Shown: piece by piece, positions 40,813 to 49,212 of the stretch
Position numbering within the stretch: position 1 is the first letter of the stretch
Layout: every line of letters begins with the position of its first letter
From: Allomesorhizobium camelthorni
Lineage (GTDB): Bacteria > Pseudomonadota > Alphaproteobacteria > Rhizobiales > Rhizobiaceae
Direction of reading: 5' to 3'
Assembly (NCBI RefSeq): GCF_011045125.1
Contig: NZ_JAAKZF010000002.1
Span: forward strand, 124,001-188,000
DNA: 64,000 nucleotides
Program-made: the position numbers and the translations under genes
The notes under the pieces: generated by a model
Told to the model about the DNA's origin: nothing
Seen by the model: the letters and a program-made list of their open reading frames with translations, nothing else
Database searches by the model: none

Positions 40813-41841
40813 CTAGCTCACGCGAAGGATGATCTTGCCGAACACGTCTCGACCTTCCATGCGCTTCAGCGCGGCGCCTATGGAGCCGAAATCGACCTCG
40901 GTGTCGATCACCGGCGCGACGATGCCGGCCGCCATTTTCTGCATGGCGTTGGCCATGTTCTCCATTCTGCAACCGAAGGAGCCGAGGATTTTCAGCTGCT
41001 GCTGGAAGAGCTGCATCAGGTTCATCTGGGTCGAGACGCCGGAGGTCGAACCGCAGGTCACAAGGCGTCCGCCGCGCTTCATCGACAGCATCGAACCGGC
41101 CCAGGTGTCTGCTCCGACATGCTCGAACACCACGTCGACGCCCTTCTTTTTGGTCAGCTTGCGCACGACGCCTTCGAAGCGGTCCTCGCGGTAGTTGATG
41201 ACGTGGTCGGCCCCGAGCGCCTTGGCCTTGTCGATCTTGTCGTTGGAGCCGACCGTCGTAATGACGGTGCAGCCCATCTTCTTGGCGAGCTGGATCGCGG
41301 CGGTGCCAATGCCTGAGCCTCCGGCCTGGACGAGGATCGTCTCGCCGGGCTCGAGCCTGGCATTGTCGAACAGCATGTGCTCGACCGTTCCGAATGTTAC
41401 AGGTGCAACGGCCGCGCCAATGTCCGTCACGCCGGGAGGGGCGGGGACCAGGAGCCGCGCCGGCAGGTTGATCCTCTCCTGTGCGAAGCCGTCGAGATGG
41501 AATCCGTGCACACCCGAAACATGGTCGCAAAGATTGTCGCGGCCTTCGCGGCAGGCACGGCAGAGCCCGCAGGTGCGTGCGCCGTAAATGGAAACGAGCT
41601 GACCCGGCAGGAGCCCGGCGACGCCCGGCCCGACAGCCTCAACCTCGCCGGAGGCCTCCGCCCCGACGACCAGCGGCAACTTACGCTTGGCGAAGGCCAT
41701 GCCACGCCAGCCCCAGACATCGATGTGGTTGAGCGCAACCGCCTTGATACGCAACGTGACTTCGCCGAGCGCGGGCGGCGGCGGCGGCGCGACCTCGACT
41801 GTTTCGAGCTTGCGGTCTTCGATGAGTTGCAGTGCGCGCAT
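40813..41841 (-). CDS. adh2XL: zinc-type medium-chain dehydrogenase/reductase of the VLCFA operon
   Basis: A 342-residue MDR protein. The structural zinc cysteines are present (CGLCRACREGRDNLC), and the NAD(P)-binding motif is ILVQAGGSGIGTAAIQLAKK. In rhizobial acpXL operons the matching gene, adh2XL, is required for normal 27-hydroxy-octacosanoate, where a reductase or enoyl reductase role is assumed. It is separated from fabF1XL by 157 bases holding a 38-bp perfect inverted repeat and is 6 bases from lpxXL. Confidence 0.85.
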   Translation of the reverse strand: MRALQLIEDRKLETVEVAPPPPPALGEVTLRIKAVALNHIDVWGWRGMAFAKRKLPLVVGAEASGEVEAVGPGVAGLLPGQLVSIYGARTCGLCRACREGRDNLCDHVSGVHGFHLDGFAQERINLPARLLVPAPPGVTDIGAAVAPVTFGTVEHMLFDNARLEPGETILVQAGGSGIGTAAIQLAKKMGCTVITTVGSNDKIDKAKALGADHVINYREDRFEGVVRKLTKKKGVDVVFEHVGADTWAGSMLSMKRGGRLVTCGSTSGVSTQMNLMQLFQQQLKILGSFGCRMENMANAMQKMAAGIVAPVIDTEVDFGSIGAALKRMEGRDVFGKIILRVS

Positions 41842-41874
41842 AGGTGCCTGTGATTAGGAACTAGGGGATGTGCA

Positions 41875-41967
41875 TCCTTCGAGGCTCGCTTCGCTCGCAC
41901 CTCAGGATGAGGGAGTTTGCGCCTACGGTCCTCATCCTGAGGTGCGAGCGAAGCGAGCCTCGAAGGA
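41875..41967. repeat. 38-bp perfect inverted repeat in the lipid A operon
   Basis: The left arm (41875-41912) and right arm (41930-41967) are perfect reverse complements over 38 bases, with a 17-base loop. Each arm also contains the internal palindrome GAGCGAAGCGAGC-like core. It resembles small dispersed palindromes of Rhizobiales chromosomes, and a degraded relative lies at 51943-52162. In the operon transcript it would form a very stable stem between fabF1XL and adh2XL. Confidence 0.9.
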
Positions 41968-41998
41968 CGCACAACGCCAAAAGGGCCGGTGGCCGCTA

Positions 41999-43270
41999 CT
42001 AGACGGGTTCCCGAGCCATGACAAGGCAAGTGTTCTGTCCGCCAAAGCCGAAGGAATTGGAAAGCACCGTCGCCACTTCAGCGCGGCGCTTGCTGTTCGG
42101 CACCACGTCGAGATCAATCGCCGGATCGGGATTATCGTAGTTGATCGTCGGCGGAACGACGCTTTCGGACATGGTCATCAGCGAGAAGGCGGCTTCGATG
42201 GCGCCTGCTGCCGAGAGCGTGTGGCCGATCATCGACTTGTTCGACGACACTGGGATTGAGCGAATGTGCTCGCCGAACACCGTCGAGAGCGACATGTGCT
42301 CCATCTTGTCGTTTTCGGGCGTCGAAGTGCCGTGGGCGTTGACATAGGCGATACCGTCGACGCCGAGGCCGGCGTCGTCCAGCGCGGCTTTCACCGCCGC
42401 GATGGCCGGCGACCCGTCGGGCTTGGAGCGCGTGCGGTGGAAATCGTCGGCCTTTTCGCCGCAGCCGCGCAATATGCCGAGCACCTTCGCGCCGCGCGCA
42501 ACCGCGCTTTCCAGCGATTCCAACACCAGCGCCGCGGAACCTTCCGCGAGCACGAAACCGTCGCGATCCTTGGAGAAAGGCTTCGACGCCTTTTCGGGAA
42601 TGTCATTATGCGTCGAAAGTGCGGAGAGCAGCGAGAAGCGGATCAGCGCCTCGGCAGTCGCCGAACCGTCGGCTCCGATGGACAGAGCGCGCTCGCACTC
42701 ACCGCGCCTGATCGCCTCCACGCCGAGCTGTATCGCGGTCGCGCCCGAAGCACAGGCTGTCGAAAGCGTGATTGGCAGGCCGCGCGTGCCGAAACGGTCT
42801 GCCAGGCGGTCGGCGATCGAGCCGAATTGCGAGGTCTCAAAAATGTCGAGCGAGTTCAAGCCGCGCGCTACCGTCAGAAGCCGGTCCGCGGCGCTGCCTT
42901 CCTTGCCGGAATTGTAGAGGGAGAAGCGCTCGCTCCAGTCGAGTTCCATCGGCGGCGACGCCAGGAACAGCGGGCCGCCGAAATCCTCGGCATCGACACC
43001 CGCCTCGGCGACTGCCTCCTGTGCGGCCGTTTCCGCGAGTTCGTAGGTAAGCGCACTGGCGCCTTTTTGGCTCGAAGCCAGGAAATCCACCGTGCCGGCA
43101 ATGCGCGTGTTCAAGTGATCGACCGGAAAGCGCACGATCGGGTGGATGCCCGATTTGCCCGACGTCAGGGCGGCCCAGTTGTCGGCCTTACCGACGCCGA
43201 GCGAGGTCACCACGCCGATGCCCGTGACGGCCACGACCGGCCTGCCGAGATGGTCCGCGTATCTAGCCAT
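41999..43270 (-). CDS. fabF1XL: beta-ketoacyl-ACP synthase, catalytic partner of the VLCFA operon
   Basis: A 423-residue KAS II-type condensing enzyme with the full Cys-His-His triad: Cys173 (LSTACASGATA), His313 (YVNAHGTSTPEND) and His350 (KSMIGHTLSAAGA). It elongates acyl chains on AcpXL toward C28. It lies 17 bases downstream of a second ketosynthase-like gene that lacks the cysteine, so the two probably form a heterodimer like KS/CLF pairs. The N-terminus MARYADHLGRPVVAVTG fits family starts. Confidence 0.9.
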   Translation of the reverse strand: MARYADHLGRPVVAVTGIGVVTSLGVGKADNWAALTSGKSGIHPIVRFPVDHLNTRIAGTVDFLASSQKGASALTYELAETAAQEAVAEAGVDAEDFGGPLFLASPPMELDWSERFSLYNSGKEGSAADRLLTVARGLNSLDIFETSQFGSIADRLADRFGTRGLPITLSTACASGATAIQLGVEAIRRGECERALSIGADGSATAEALIRFSLLSALSTHNDIPEKASKPFSKDRDGFVLAEGSAALVLESLESAVARGAKVLGILRGCGEKADDFHRTRSKPDGSPAIAAVKAALDDAGLGVDGIAYVNAHGTSTPENDKMEHMSLSTVFGEHIRSIPVSSNKSMIGHTLSAAGAIEAAFSLMTMSESVVPPTINYDNPDPAIDLDVVPNSKRRAEVATVLSNSFGFGGQNTCLVMAREPV

Positions 43271-43287
43271 GTTGGTTCTCCGGCAGT

Positions 43288-44475
43288 TCAGTCGGCTGCG
43301 ACGAGCGCCATGCCTTCGAAATAGTGGTAACCGACAGCAGTCGCCAGCACCGATTGCGGAATTTCCTCGAACGGCTTTTCGGAAGTTTCGTCGAAGGGCG
43401 GATAGCCGGCCTTCCTGTCGACCGCGAGCGCCGCCAGCGCAACGGCGAAGGGAAACTGCGCTTCCTTCATATGGCCGGTCAATGTGCCAAAACTGCGGAT
43501 TGCAATTGACGGGTTCTGGTTAAGCGCCGATTTTTCGGCCTTGGTCGCGGCATGCGCGCCGGATGCGCCGGAGATCGCCAGCAGCGGGCCATTGACGGGT
43601 GCGGCCTTCCCAAGCAGGCCGGCTACCGATTGTTCGAGATCAGCATTGCCGCGCCGCGACCGGCCGGATACGACGGCCTCCAACTGGGCATAAACATGCC
43701 GGCCGCGTGCTGCAGCGTGCTCGCGCGATTCCAGTACGAGAAAGGCCGCGCCCGATCCGGTGATCACGCCGCCGCCTTCCGCGCCCTGCCGCTGCCAGAC
43801 CGGTTTCCACGGCCCACGGTGCAAATAGCCGCCGAGCTCGTAACCCAGGAGCATGTCGGGATGCTCGGTCTGGAAAGCGCCGCCGACCAGAACATGCGTG
43901 GCCTGGCCAGAGCGGATGCGGGCTGCGGCGGTCTCCACGGCCGAGACGCCGGCGCCTTCCTCACCCATGAAGGTGCGCGAGGAGCCGGTGACCTTGTGCA
44001 CGATCGAGATGTTGCCGGCGAGCAGGTTGGACAGCTGCGCCAGGAAGAGGGTAGGGCGAAGCTCGGTCGTCAGCTTCTCGTTGAGCAGCACGTCGCGGTC
44101 GGAGCGACTTTCGGATGCCGCGAGAATGCCTGAATCCACCGCCTCGTCGCGCTCGCCGCCGCCGGCGGCTACCACCATGTCCATGGTCGCGCAGAGCGCT
44201 TCGTCGCCCTTGATGCCGGCGTCGTCGAGCGCCAATCCGGCGGTGTAGGTGCCGAGGCGCTGCCAGGTCTCCATCTGGCGCTGGTCGCCGCGCTTGGCGA
44301 TCTGCAGGCCCCAATCGATCTCGGGCAAGGGATGGATGACGTAGGGCCGATAGCGCTCGGCATCGATGACCGGTTCGGGCCGTCCCGCAGTCAGCTTTTG
44401 CCAATGCGCGTCGGCTCCTTCGCCCAGCGACGAAACGAGGCCGATGCCGGTTATGACGACGTCGTTGGGGTTCAT
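43288..44475 (-). CDS. fabF2XL: ketosynthase-like protein without catalytic cysteine
   Basis: A 395-residue thiolase-fold protein (NDVVITGIGLVSSLGEGADA). Where FabF-type enzymes have the nucleophile elbow, this protein reads HKVTGSSRTFMGEEGAG, so residue 164 is Gly, followed by Ser-Ser, and no cysteine is available. The first His region is altered (ISGASGAHAATKAEK), while the second is kept (GTLTGHMKEAQ). It therefore resembles chain-length factors and probably shapes the acyl tunnel of FabF1XL. It lies 43 bases downstream of acpXL with no fabZ gene between. Confidence 0.88.
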   Translation of the reverse strand: MNPNDVVITGIGLVSSLGEGADAHWQKLTAGRPEPVIDAERYRPYVIHPLPEIDWGLQIAKRGDQRQMETWQRLGTYTAGLALDDAGIKGDEALCATMDMVVAAGGGERDEAVDSGILAASESRSDRDVLLNEKLTTELRPTLFLAQLSNLLAGNISIVHKVTGSSRTFMGEEGAGVSAVETAAARIRSGQATHVLVGGAFQTEHPDMLLGYELGGYLHRGPWKPVWQRQGAEGGGVITGSGAAFLVLESREHAAARGRHVYAQLEAVVSGRSRRGNADLEQSVAGLLGKAAPVNGPLLAISGASGAHAATKAEKSALNQNPSIAIRSFGTLTGHMKEAQFPFAVALAALAVDRKAGYPPFDETSEKPFEEIPQSVLATAVGYHYFEGMALVAAD

Positions 44476-44518
44476 GGGCGGTCGTTTCGGGTTAAGGCGC
44501 TCTGTTCCGTCGGAGGGA

Positions 44519-44803
44519 TCAGGCGGCGGCTTTCGCCGCGACGAGGCCGTCGATCTTCGCGCATAGGTTCTTCATCAGGAAATACTCGTCGGTCGAAGCC
44601 TTGCCGTCATTCACGTCCTGCGTCCACTTTTCGAGCGGCACTTTGATGCCGAATTCCTTGTCGATCGCAAAGACGATGTCGAGGAAATCGAGGCTGTCTA
44701 TGCCCAGATCGTCGATGGTGTGGCTGTCGGGGGTGATTGTATCGCGGTCAATCTCGCTCGTTTCAGCGATGATGTTTGCGACTTTGTCGAATGTCGTTGA
44801 CAC
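44519..44803 (-). CDS. acpXL: acyl carrier protein AcpXL
   Basis: A 94-residue specialised acyl carrier protein. The phosphopantetheine serine is in the motif [20 protein letters not shown]. It is longer than housekeeping AcpP, and the end [18 protein letters not shown] is typical of AcpXL, which carries 27-hydroxyoctacosanoate for lipid A. The start is a GTG at 44803 with GAAGGA about 7 bases upstream, giving [19 protein letters not shown], which matches family N-termini. It is the first gene of the operon. Confidence 0.92.
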   Translation of the reverse strand: MSTTFDKVANIIAETSEIDRDTITPDSHTIDDLGIDSLDFLDIVFAIDKEFGIKVPLEKWTQDVNDGKASTDEYFLMKNLCAKIDGLVAAKAAA

Positions 44804-44914
44804 GGTTTTTCCTTCGATTTGCAGGCGGGAGACTCCGCGCATGTTTGGTCCGGCTCTCTAATCGGTTTTTCCCGGCAGGAAAAGACCCTATCCGTGCGGC
44901 GAAGTCTGCAGACA

Positions 44915-45469
44915 TTAGTTGAAGACGACGCGGCCGAGCACATGCAGCCCCTGCTCGGTAGGCCGCACGATGATCGCCTCGCCCTCGCGGGCGGAGACGC
45001 CGGTAAGCGCCTTGATGTTCTCGTCATGGGTGATCATGACGAGATTGCCGGAGCCAGAATAGGCGCGGATTTCGGCCATCACGGCCTCGTTTTGGGCCGC
45101 CGCTGCCTCTTCGTCCGGGCTCAAGAGGTCGAGCGCCTCAAAGGGCTCCACCTCTCCGTCGCGAAACGCGATGCTGCCGGTTTCGAGCGCGCGGCAATAA
45201 CGGCTTGAAAGAACGCGTTCGGTCGGGGCCGCGCGAGCGGAAAAAAGCGAACCGATCTTCCGCGCCTGCTGCTGGCCACGATCCGAAAGGTTTCGCTGCG
45301 TACCGCAATCCTCAATCTTGAAGCGTGCCGGCTCGGCCGCTCCAGGCGCAATTGCATGGCGCAGCAGCACCACCTGCTCGCCCTCGCGCAGCAGCGCCCA
45401 GCCGGCCTCGGTGGCTTCGGCCGGGGCGTAAATGAGCAGCAAAAAAACGACAATGAAGGCTCGACGCAT
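44915..45469 (-). CDS. exported histidine phosphatase family protein
   Basis: A 184-residue protein with a Sec signal peptide (MRRAFIVVFLLLIYAPAEA) and a histidine phosphatase fold. The phosphoaccepting motif reads VVLLRHAIAPG (RHA in place of RHG), a second Arg is in VLSSRYCRALETG, and the second His is in NLVMITHDENIKAL. It is periplasmic, with an unknown phosphate ester as substrate. It lies 111 bases upstream of acpXL and in the same direction, but probably as a separate unit. Confidence 0.85.
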   Translation of the reverse strand: MRRAFIVVFLLLIYAPAEATEAGWALLREGEQVVLLRHAIAPGAAEPARFKIEDCGTQRNLSDRGQQQARKIGSLFSARAAPTERVLSSRYCRALETGSIAFRDGEVEPFEALDLLSPDEEAAAAQNEAVMAEIRAYSGSGNLVMITHDENIKALTGVSAREGEAIIVRPTEQGLHVLGRVVFN

Positions 45470-45571
45470 ACAGGGTCCTTGGCGCTAGATGGATATAGGG
45501 ACGCGAAAGCCGATTGAAAGACAAGCTTGGCAGGCGGTTGCGCCGCTTTCTCCACTCGCCTATCAGGCGGC

Positions 45572-46516
45572 ATGTCTCCGCTCACCGAAACCGTGCTCTT
45601 CGTCTTCGCGCTCGTTGCGCTCGGCTATCTGGCCGGGCTGACGGGCTATTTGAAGGCTGAAACCGGCGATGCATTGTCGCAATTCGCCGTCGGCGTGGCG
45701 CTGCCGCTGCTGCTGTTCCGCACGATGGTGGAGGCAGACTTCCATGGCGCGGCTCCCTGGTCCCTTTGGGCGACCTATTTCGTCGCGGTGGCCGTCGTCT
45801 GGACCTGCGGCCATCTCGTAACCACCCGTGTTTTCGGGCGAGAGTCGCAGGCGGGCGTTGTCGGCGGTGTCGCGGCCTCGTTCTCCAACCTCCTGCTGCT
45901 CGGTGCGCCCTTCATGCTCGGCGTCTTCGGCCAGGAAGGTTTCGAGATCCTCTCGCTCATCCTTTCAGTGCATCTGCCGACGATGCTGATGGCGTCGATC
46001 ATCCTGTTCGAGATTTTCGGGCGCGGCGGCGGCGTCCATCCTCTCCAGATCGTCAGGGAGTTCCTGCGCAAGATCTTCGTCAATCCGCTGGTCATCGGCA
46101 TCCTCGCCGGCCTGTTGTGGCGTGCGACGGGCATGGCGCTGCCCGGGCTCGCTGCCCGGCTGGTCGATGCGCTGGCCGACATTGCCGGTCCGGTGGCGCT
46201 GTTCTCCATGGGCTTTGGACTGCGAAAATTCGGGCTGTCGGGCAATATCCGCCCGGCGCTGGCGCTCACCGTGCTCAAGCTCTTCCTGATGCCGGCAGTG
46301 GCGCTGGGCATGGCGATGCTTCTCGGCCTGCCGCCGCTTTCGGCCAAAGTCGCCGTCGCCGCTGCCGCGCTGCCGTCCGGCGTCAATTCCTACCTCATCG
46401 CGATGCAATTCGGCACGGGGCAGGGGCTGGCCTCCAACCAGTTGACGATCGCCACGGCCTGCGCGGTCGTCACTACGGCATTCTGGCTGACCGTCGCGCA
46501 GGCGGTGTTCGGCTAG
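45572..46516 (+). CDS. AEC-family membrane transporter
   Basis: A 314-residue membrane protein with about ten hydrophobic helices arranged as two halves (FVFALVALGYLAGLTGYL; IVREFLRKIFVNPLVIGILAGLLW; VKVAVAAAALPSGVNSYLIAMQFG, the last being family-typical). The auxin efflux carrier-like family moves organic acids such as malonate or malate. The substrate is unknown. The ATG at 45572 begins the first helix. It precedes a succinate semialdehyde dehydrogenase gene by 176 bases. Confidence 0.85.
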   Translation: MSPLTETVLFVFALVALGYLAGLTGYLKAETGDALSQFAVGVALPLLLFRTMVEADFHGAAPWSLWATYFVAVAVVWTCGHLVTTRVFGRESQAGVVGGVAASFSNLLLLGAPFMLGVFGQEGFEILSLILSVHLPTMLMASIILFEIFGRGGGVHPLQIVREFLRKIFVNPLVIGILAGLLWRATGMALPGLAARLVDALADIAGPVALFSMGFGLRKFGLSGNIRPALALTVLKLFLMPAVALGMAMLLGLPPLSAKVAVAAAALPSGVNSYLIAMQFGTGQGLASNQLTIATACAVVTTAFWLTVAQAVFG

Positions 46517-46692
46517 GACTGGACCAGCAAGCGGCGGATCATTGCGATTGATTGGGCGGCGGGCGCTGGAGTAAGAGATTGCCCGGTAGCCTGGGCGGCG
46601 TACGGTCGCCCCCGAAGCGGCGGTCAGTCGATAAGATCGCCATTCGTCCAACAATTCCAGAACAGCGCCACAGCGCTGACGAGAGGCGACAA

Positions 46693-48150
46693 ATGCTACA
46701 GAAAACCAGCCATTACATGCGCCAGGCAAACCTCATCGGCGGCAAATGGGTTCAGGCCGATTCCGGCGCGACGATCGACGTGATCAATCCGGCCAACGGC
46801 CAGAAGCTCGGCACCGTGCCGAAATCCGGCGCCGCGGAGACCCGCCGCGCCATCGAGGCCGCCGATGAGGCATTCCAGAGCTGGCGCAAGACCTCGGCGC
46901 TGGAACGCTCGAAACTGCTGCGCAAGCTGCACGACGCGATCATGGACAACCAGGATTCGCTGGCCGAATTGCTGACGATGGAGCAGGGCAAGGCGCTGTT
47001 CGAGGCCAAGGGCGAAGTGGCGATCTCCGCTGCCTACATCCTCTGGTTCGCCGAGGAAGGCCGCCGCACCTACGGCGATGTCGTTCCCTCGCCATGGGCC
47101 GACCGCCGCATCATCGTCACCAAGCAGCCGGTCGGCGTCATCGCTGCGATCACGCCGTGGAATTTCCCGTCATCCATGCTGGCGCGAAAGATCGGACCGG
47201 CGCTGGCCGCCGGCTGCACAGCCGTCGTCAAGCCTGCCTCGCAGACGCCGTATTCAGGCCTCGCCTGGGGGGCGCTCTGCGAAGAGGTCGGCTTCCCCGA
47301 GGGCGTCGTCAACATCGTCACCGGTTCGGCCGGCGAGATAGGCGACGAAATCTGCGCCAATCCGCTGGTGCGCAGGCTGACCTTCACCGGCTCTACGGAG
47401 ATCGGCAAGATCCTGATCCAGAAATGCGCTTCGACCGTCAAGAAGGTATCGATGGAACTCGGCGGCAATGCTCCGTTCCTCGTTTTCGACGACGCCGATA
47501 TCAACCGTGCGGTCGAGGGGGCAATCGTCGCCAAATACCGGAATTCCGGCCAGACCTGCGTCTGCACAAACCGTTTCTTCGTGCAGGCAGGCATTTATGA
47601 CGCGTTTGTGGAGAAGTTCGCCGTAGCGACGGCAAAGCTCAAGGTCGGCCCCGGCCTCGACGAAGGCACTACGCAGGGGCCGCTGATCGACGACAAGGCG
47701 GTCGCCAAGGTCGAGGAATTCATCGACGACGCGAAGTCGCATGGTGGCAAGGTTGTCGCCGGCGGCAAGCGGCATGCGCTGGGCGGCTCGTTCTTCGAGC
47801 CGACCGTAATCTCGGGCGCGACGCCGAAGATGCGCTTCATGAAAGAAGAGATCTTTGGACCCGTTGCGCCTGTCTTCAGGTTCGAGACTGAGGAGGAAGC
47901 CGTAAGGCTCGCCAACGACACCGAATTCGGCCTCGCCTGCTATTTCTACACCGGCGATCTCGGCCGCGCGTTCCGCGTCATGGAAGGGCTGAAATACGGC
48001 ATGGTCGGGGTCAATGAAGGCCTGATCACCACGGTCGAGGCGCCGTTCGGCGGCGTCAAGGAGTCTGGCCTCGGCAAGGAAGGCGGGCACCAGGGCATCG
48101 AGGACTATCTCGACACCAAATATGTCTGCATCGGCGGCCTCGGCCTCTGA
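46693..48150 (+). CDS. gabD: NAD(P)-dependent succinate semialdehyde dehydrogenase
   Basis: A 485-residue aldehyde dehydrogenase. The catalytic Cys is in RNSGQTCVCTNRF and the Glu in VSMELGGNAPF. Segments TPWNFPSSMLARKIGPALAAGC and TVEAPFGGVKESGLGKEGGHQGIEDYLDTKYVC match GabD-type enzymes. It converts succinate semialdehyde to succinate, ending 4-aminobutyrate breakdown. GAGAGG precedes the ATG at 46693 by 6 bases. The longer upstream frame looks non-coding. Confidence 0.9.
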   Translation: MLQKTSHYMRQANLIGGKWVQADSGATIDVINPANGQKLGTVPKSGAAETRRAIEAADEAFQSWRKTSALERSKLLRKLHDAIMDNQDSLAELLTMEQGKALFEAKGEVAISAAYILWFAEEGRRTYGDVVPSPWADRRIIVTKQPVGVIAAITPWNFPSSMLARKIGPALAAGCTAVVKPASQTPYSGLAWGALCEEVGFPEGVVNIVTGSAGEIGDEICANPLVRRLTFTGSTEIGKILIQKCASTVKKVSMELGGNAPFLVFDDADINRAVEGAIVAKYRNSGQTCVCTNRFFVQAGIYDAFVEKFAVATAKLKVGPGLDEGTTQGPLIDDKAVAKVEEFIDDAKSHGGKVVAGGKRHALGGSFFEPTVISGATPKMRFMKEEIFGPVAPVFRFETEEEAVRLANDTEFGLACYFYTGDLGRAFRVMEGLKYGMVGVNEGLITTVEAPFGGVKESGLGKEGGHQGIEDYLDTKYVCIGGLGL

Positions 48151-48179
48151 CCTTCAACGCAATTCGACGGGTGGGCGCA

Positions 48180-49199
48180 ATGGCGGACGACGAAGTCTTC
48201 GGGACGACGGATGAGGGCGAGGCCGTGCGGCGGATTTCGATCGCCGGCGGCGGCCTGTCGGCCAAAATCCTGGGCTGGGGCGCGGTGGTGCAGGATCTGC
48301 GGCTGACAGGCCACGATGCGCCGCTGGTGCTCGGCTTCGAGCGGTTCGAAGACTATCCAACGCTCACGCCCTATTTTGGCGCGATGGTGGGCCGCCATGC
48401 CAACCGCATCCGCAACGGCCGCTTCACCATCGCCGGCAGGCGTTGTCAGATCGACGCCGAGCACCCGGAAAAGCACGGGTTGCACGGAGGTTCGAACGGC
48501 TATTTCAAGCGTATATGGGAGTTCGCGGAAACGGGCGCGGACTTTGTCACACTTTCCCTGCACGATCCCGACGGTTCGATGGGATTTCCCGGTGCGGTGG
48601 ATGTCCGTTGCACATATCGCCTCCGCAATCCCGGCGTGCTTTCGATCGAACTCACCGCGACGTCGGACGCGCCGACCCTGTGCAACCTCGCGCATCACTC
48701 CTACTTCAATCTCGATGATGGCGGCGGCGGCGACATTCTCGACCACCGGATGTCGGTAAACGCCTCGGCCTACCTTCCGGTCGACGATACCCTGATCCCG
48801 ACAGGGGTGGTCAGGCCTGTGGACGGGACGCCGTTCGATTTCCGGATGGCTCGCGCCGTCCGCATGGAAAGCGAGGGCGAGCAACTCGAGTATGACCACA
48901 ATTTCTGCCTCGCCGCCGCTCGCGGGCCGCTCAGGCAGGCGGCATGGGTCCAGGGCGCAACATCCGGCGTCGAAATGGAGGTCTGGTCGACCGAACCCGG
49001 CCTGCAATTCTATATCGGCCAACACTTAAATCCCGACGCTGCAGGGCTTGACGGCCGGCGCTACAAGAAATTTTCGGGCTTTTGCCTGGAGCCGCAGACC
49101 TGGCCGGATTCGCCCAACCGGCCGTATTTCCCGCAAGCGACGCTGCTTCCGGGTGAATCTTATCGCCAGACGACCGAATACCGGTTCAGGCAGGTCTGA
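48180..49199 (+). CDS. aldose 1-epimerase family protein
   Basis: A protein of about 339 residues with a galactose mutarotase-type beta-sandwich. Active-site features are visible: KHGLHGGSNGYFKR, NLAHHSYFNLDDGGGGDIL with the catalytic His pair, and a Glu near EVWSTEPGLQFYIGQHL. It interconverts the anomers of a sugar or sugar acid. A GTG at 48171 is an alternative start. The convergent 2-keto-3-deoxygluconate kinase gene next to it suggests a link to uronate or aldonate metabolism. Confidence 0.85.
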   Translation: MADDEVFGTTDEGEAVRRISIAGGGLSAKILGWGAVVQDLRLTGHDAPLVLGFERFEDYPTLTPYFGAMVGRHANRIRNGRFTIAGRRCQIDAEHPEKHGLHGGSNGYFKRIWEFAETGADFVTLSLHDPDGSMGFPGAVDVRCTYRLRNPGVLSIELTATSDAPTLCNLAHHSYFNLDDGGGGDILDHRMSVNASAYLPVDDTLIPTGVVRPVDGTPFDFRMARAVRMESEGEQLEYDHNFCLAAARGPLRQAAWVQGATSGVEMEVWSTEPGLQFYIGQHLNPDAAGLDGRRYKKFSGFCLEPQTWPDSPNRPYFPQATLLPGESYRQTTEYRFRQV

Positions 49200-49212
49200 C
49201 CGGCGGAACGAT

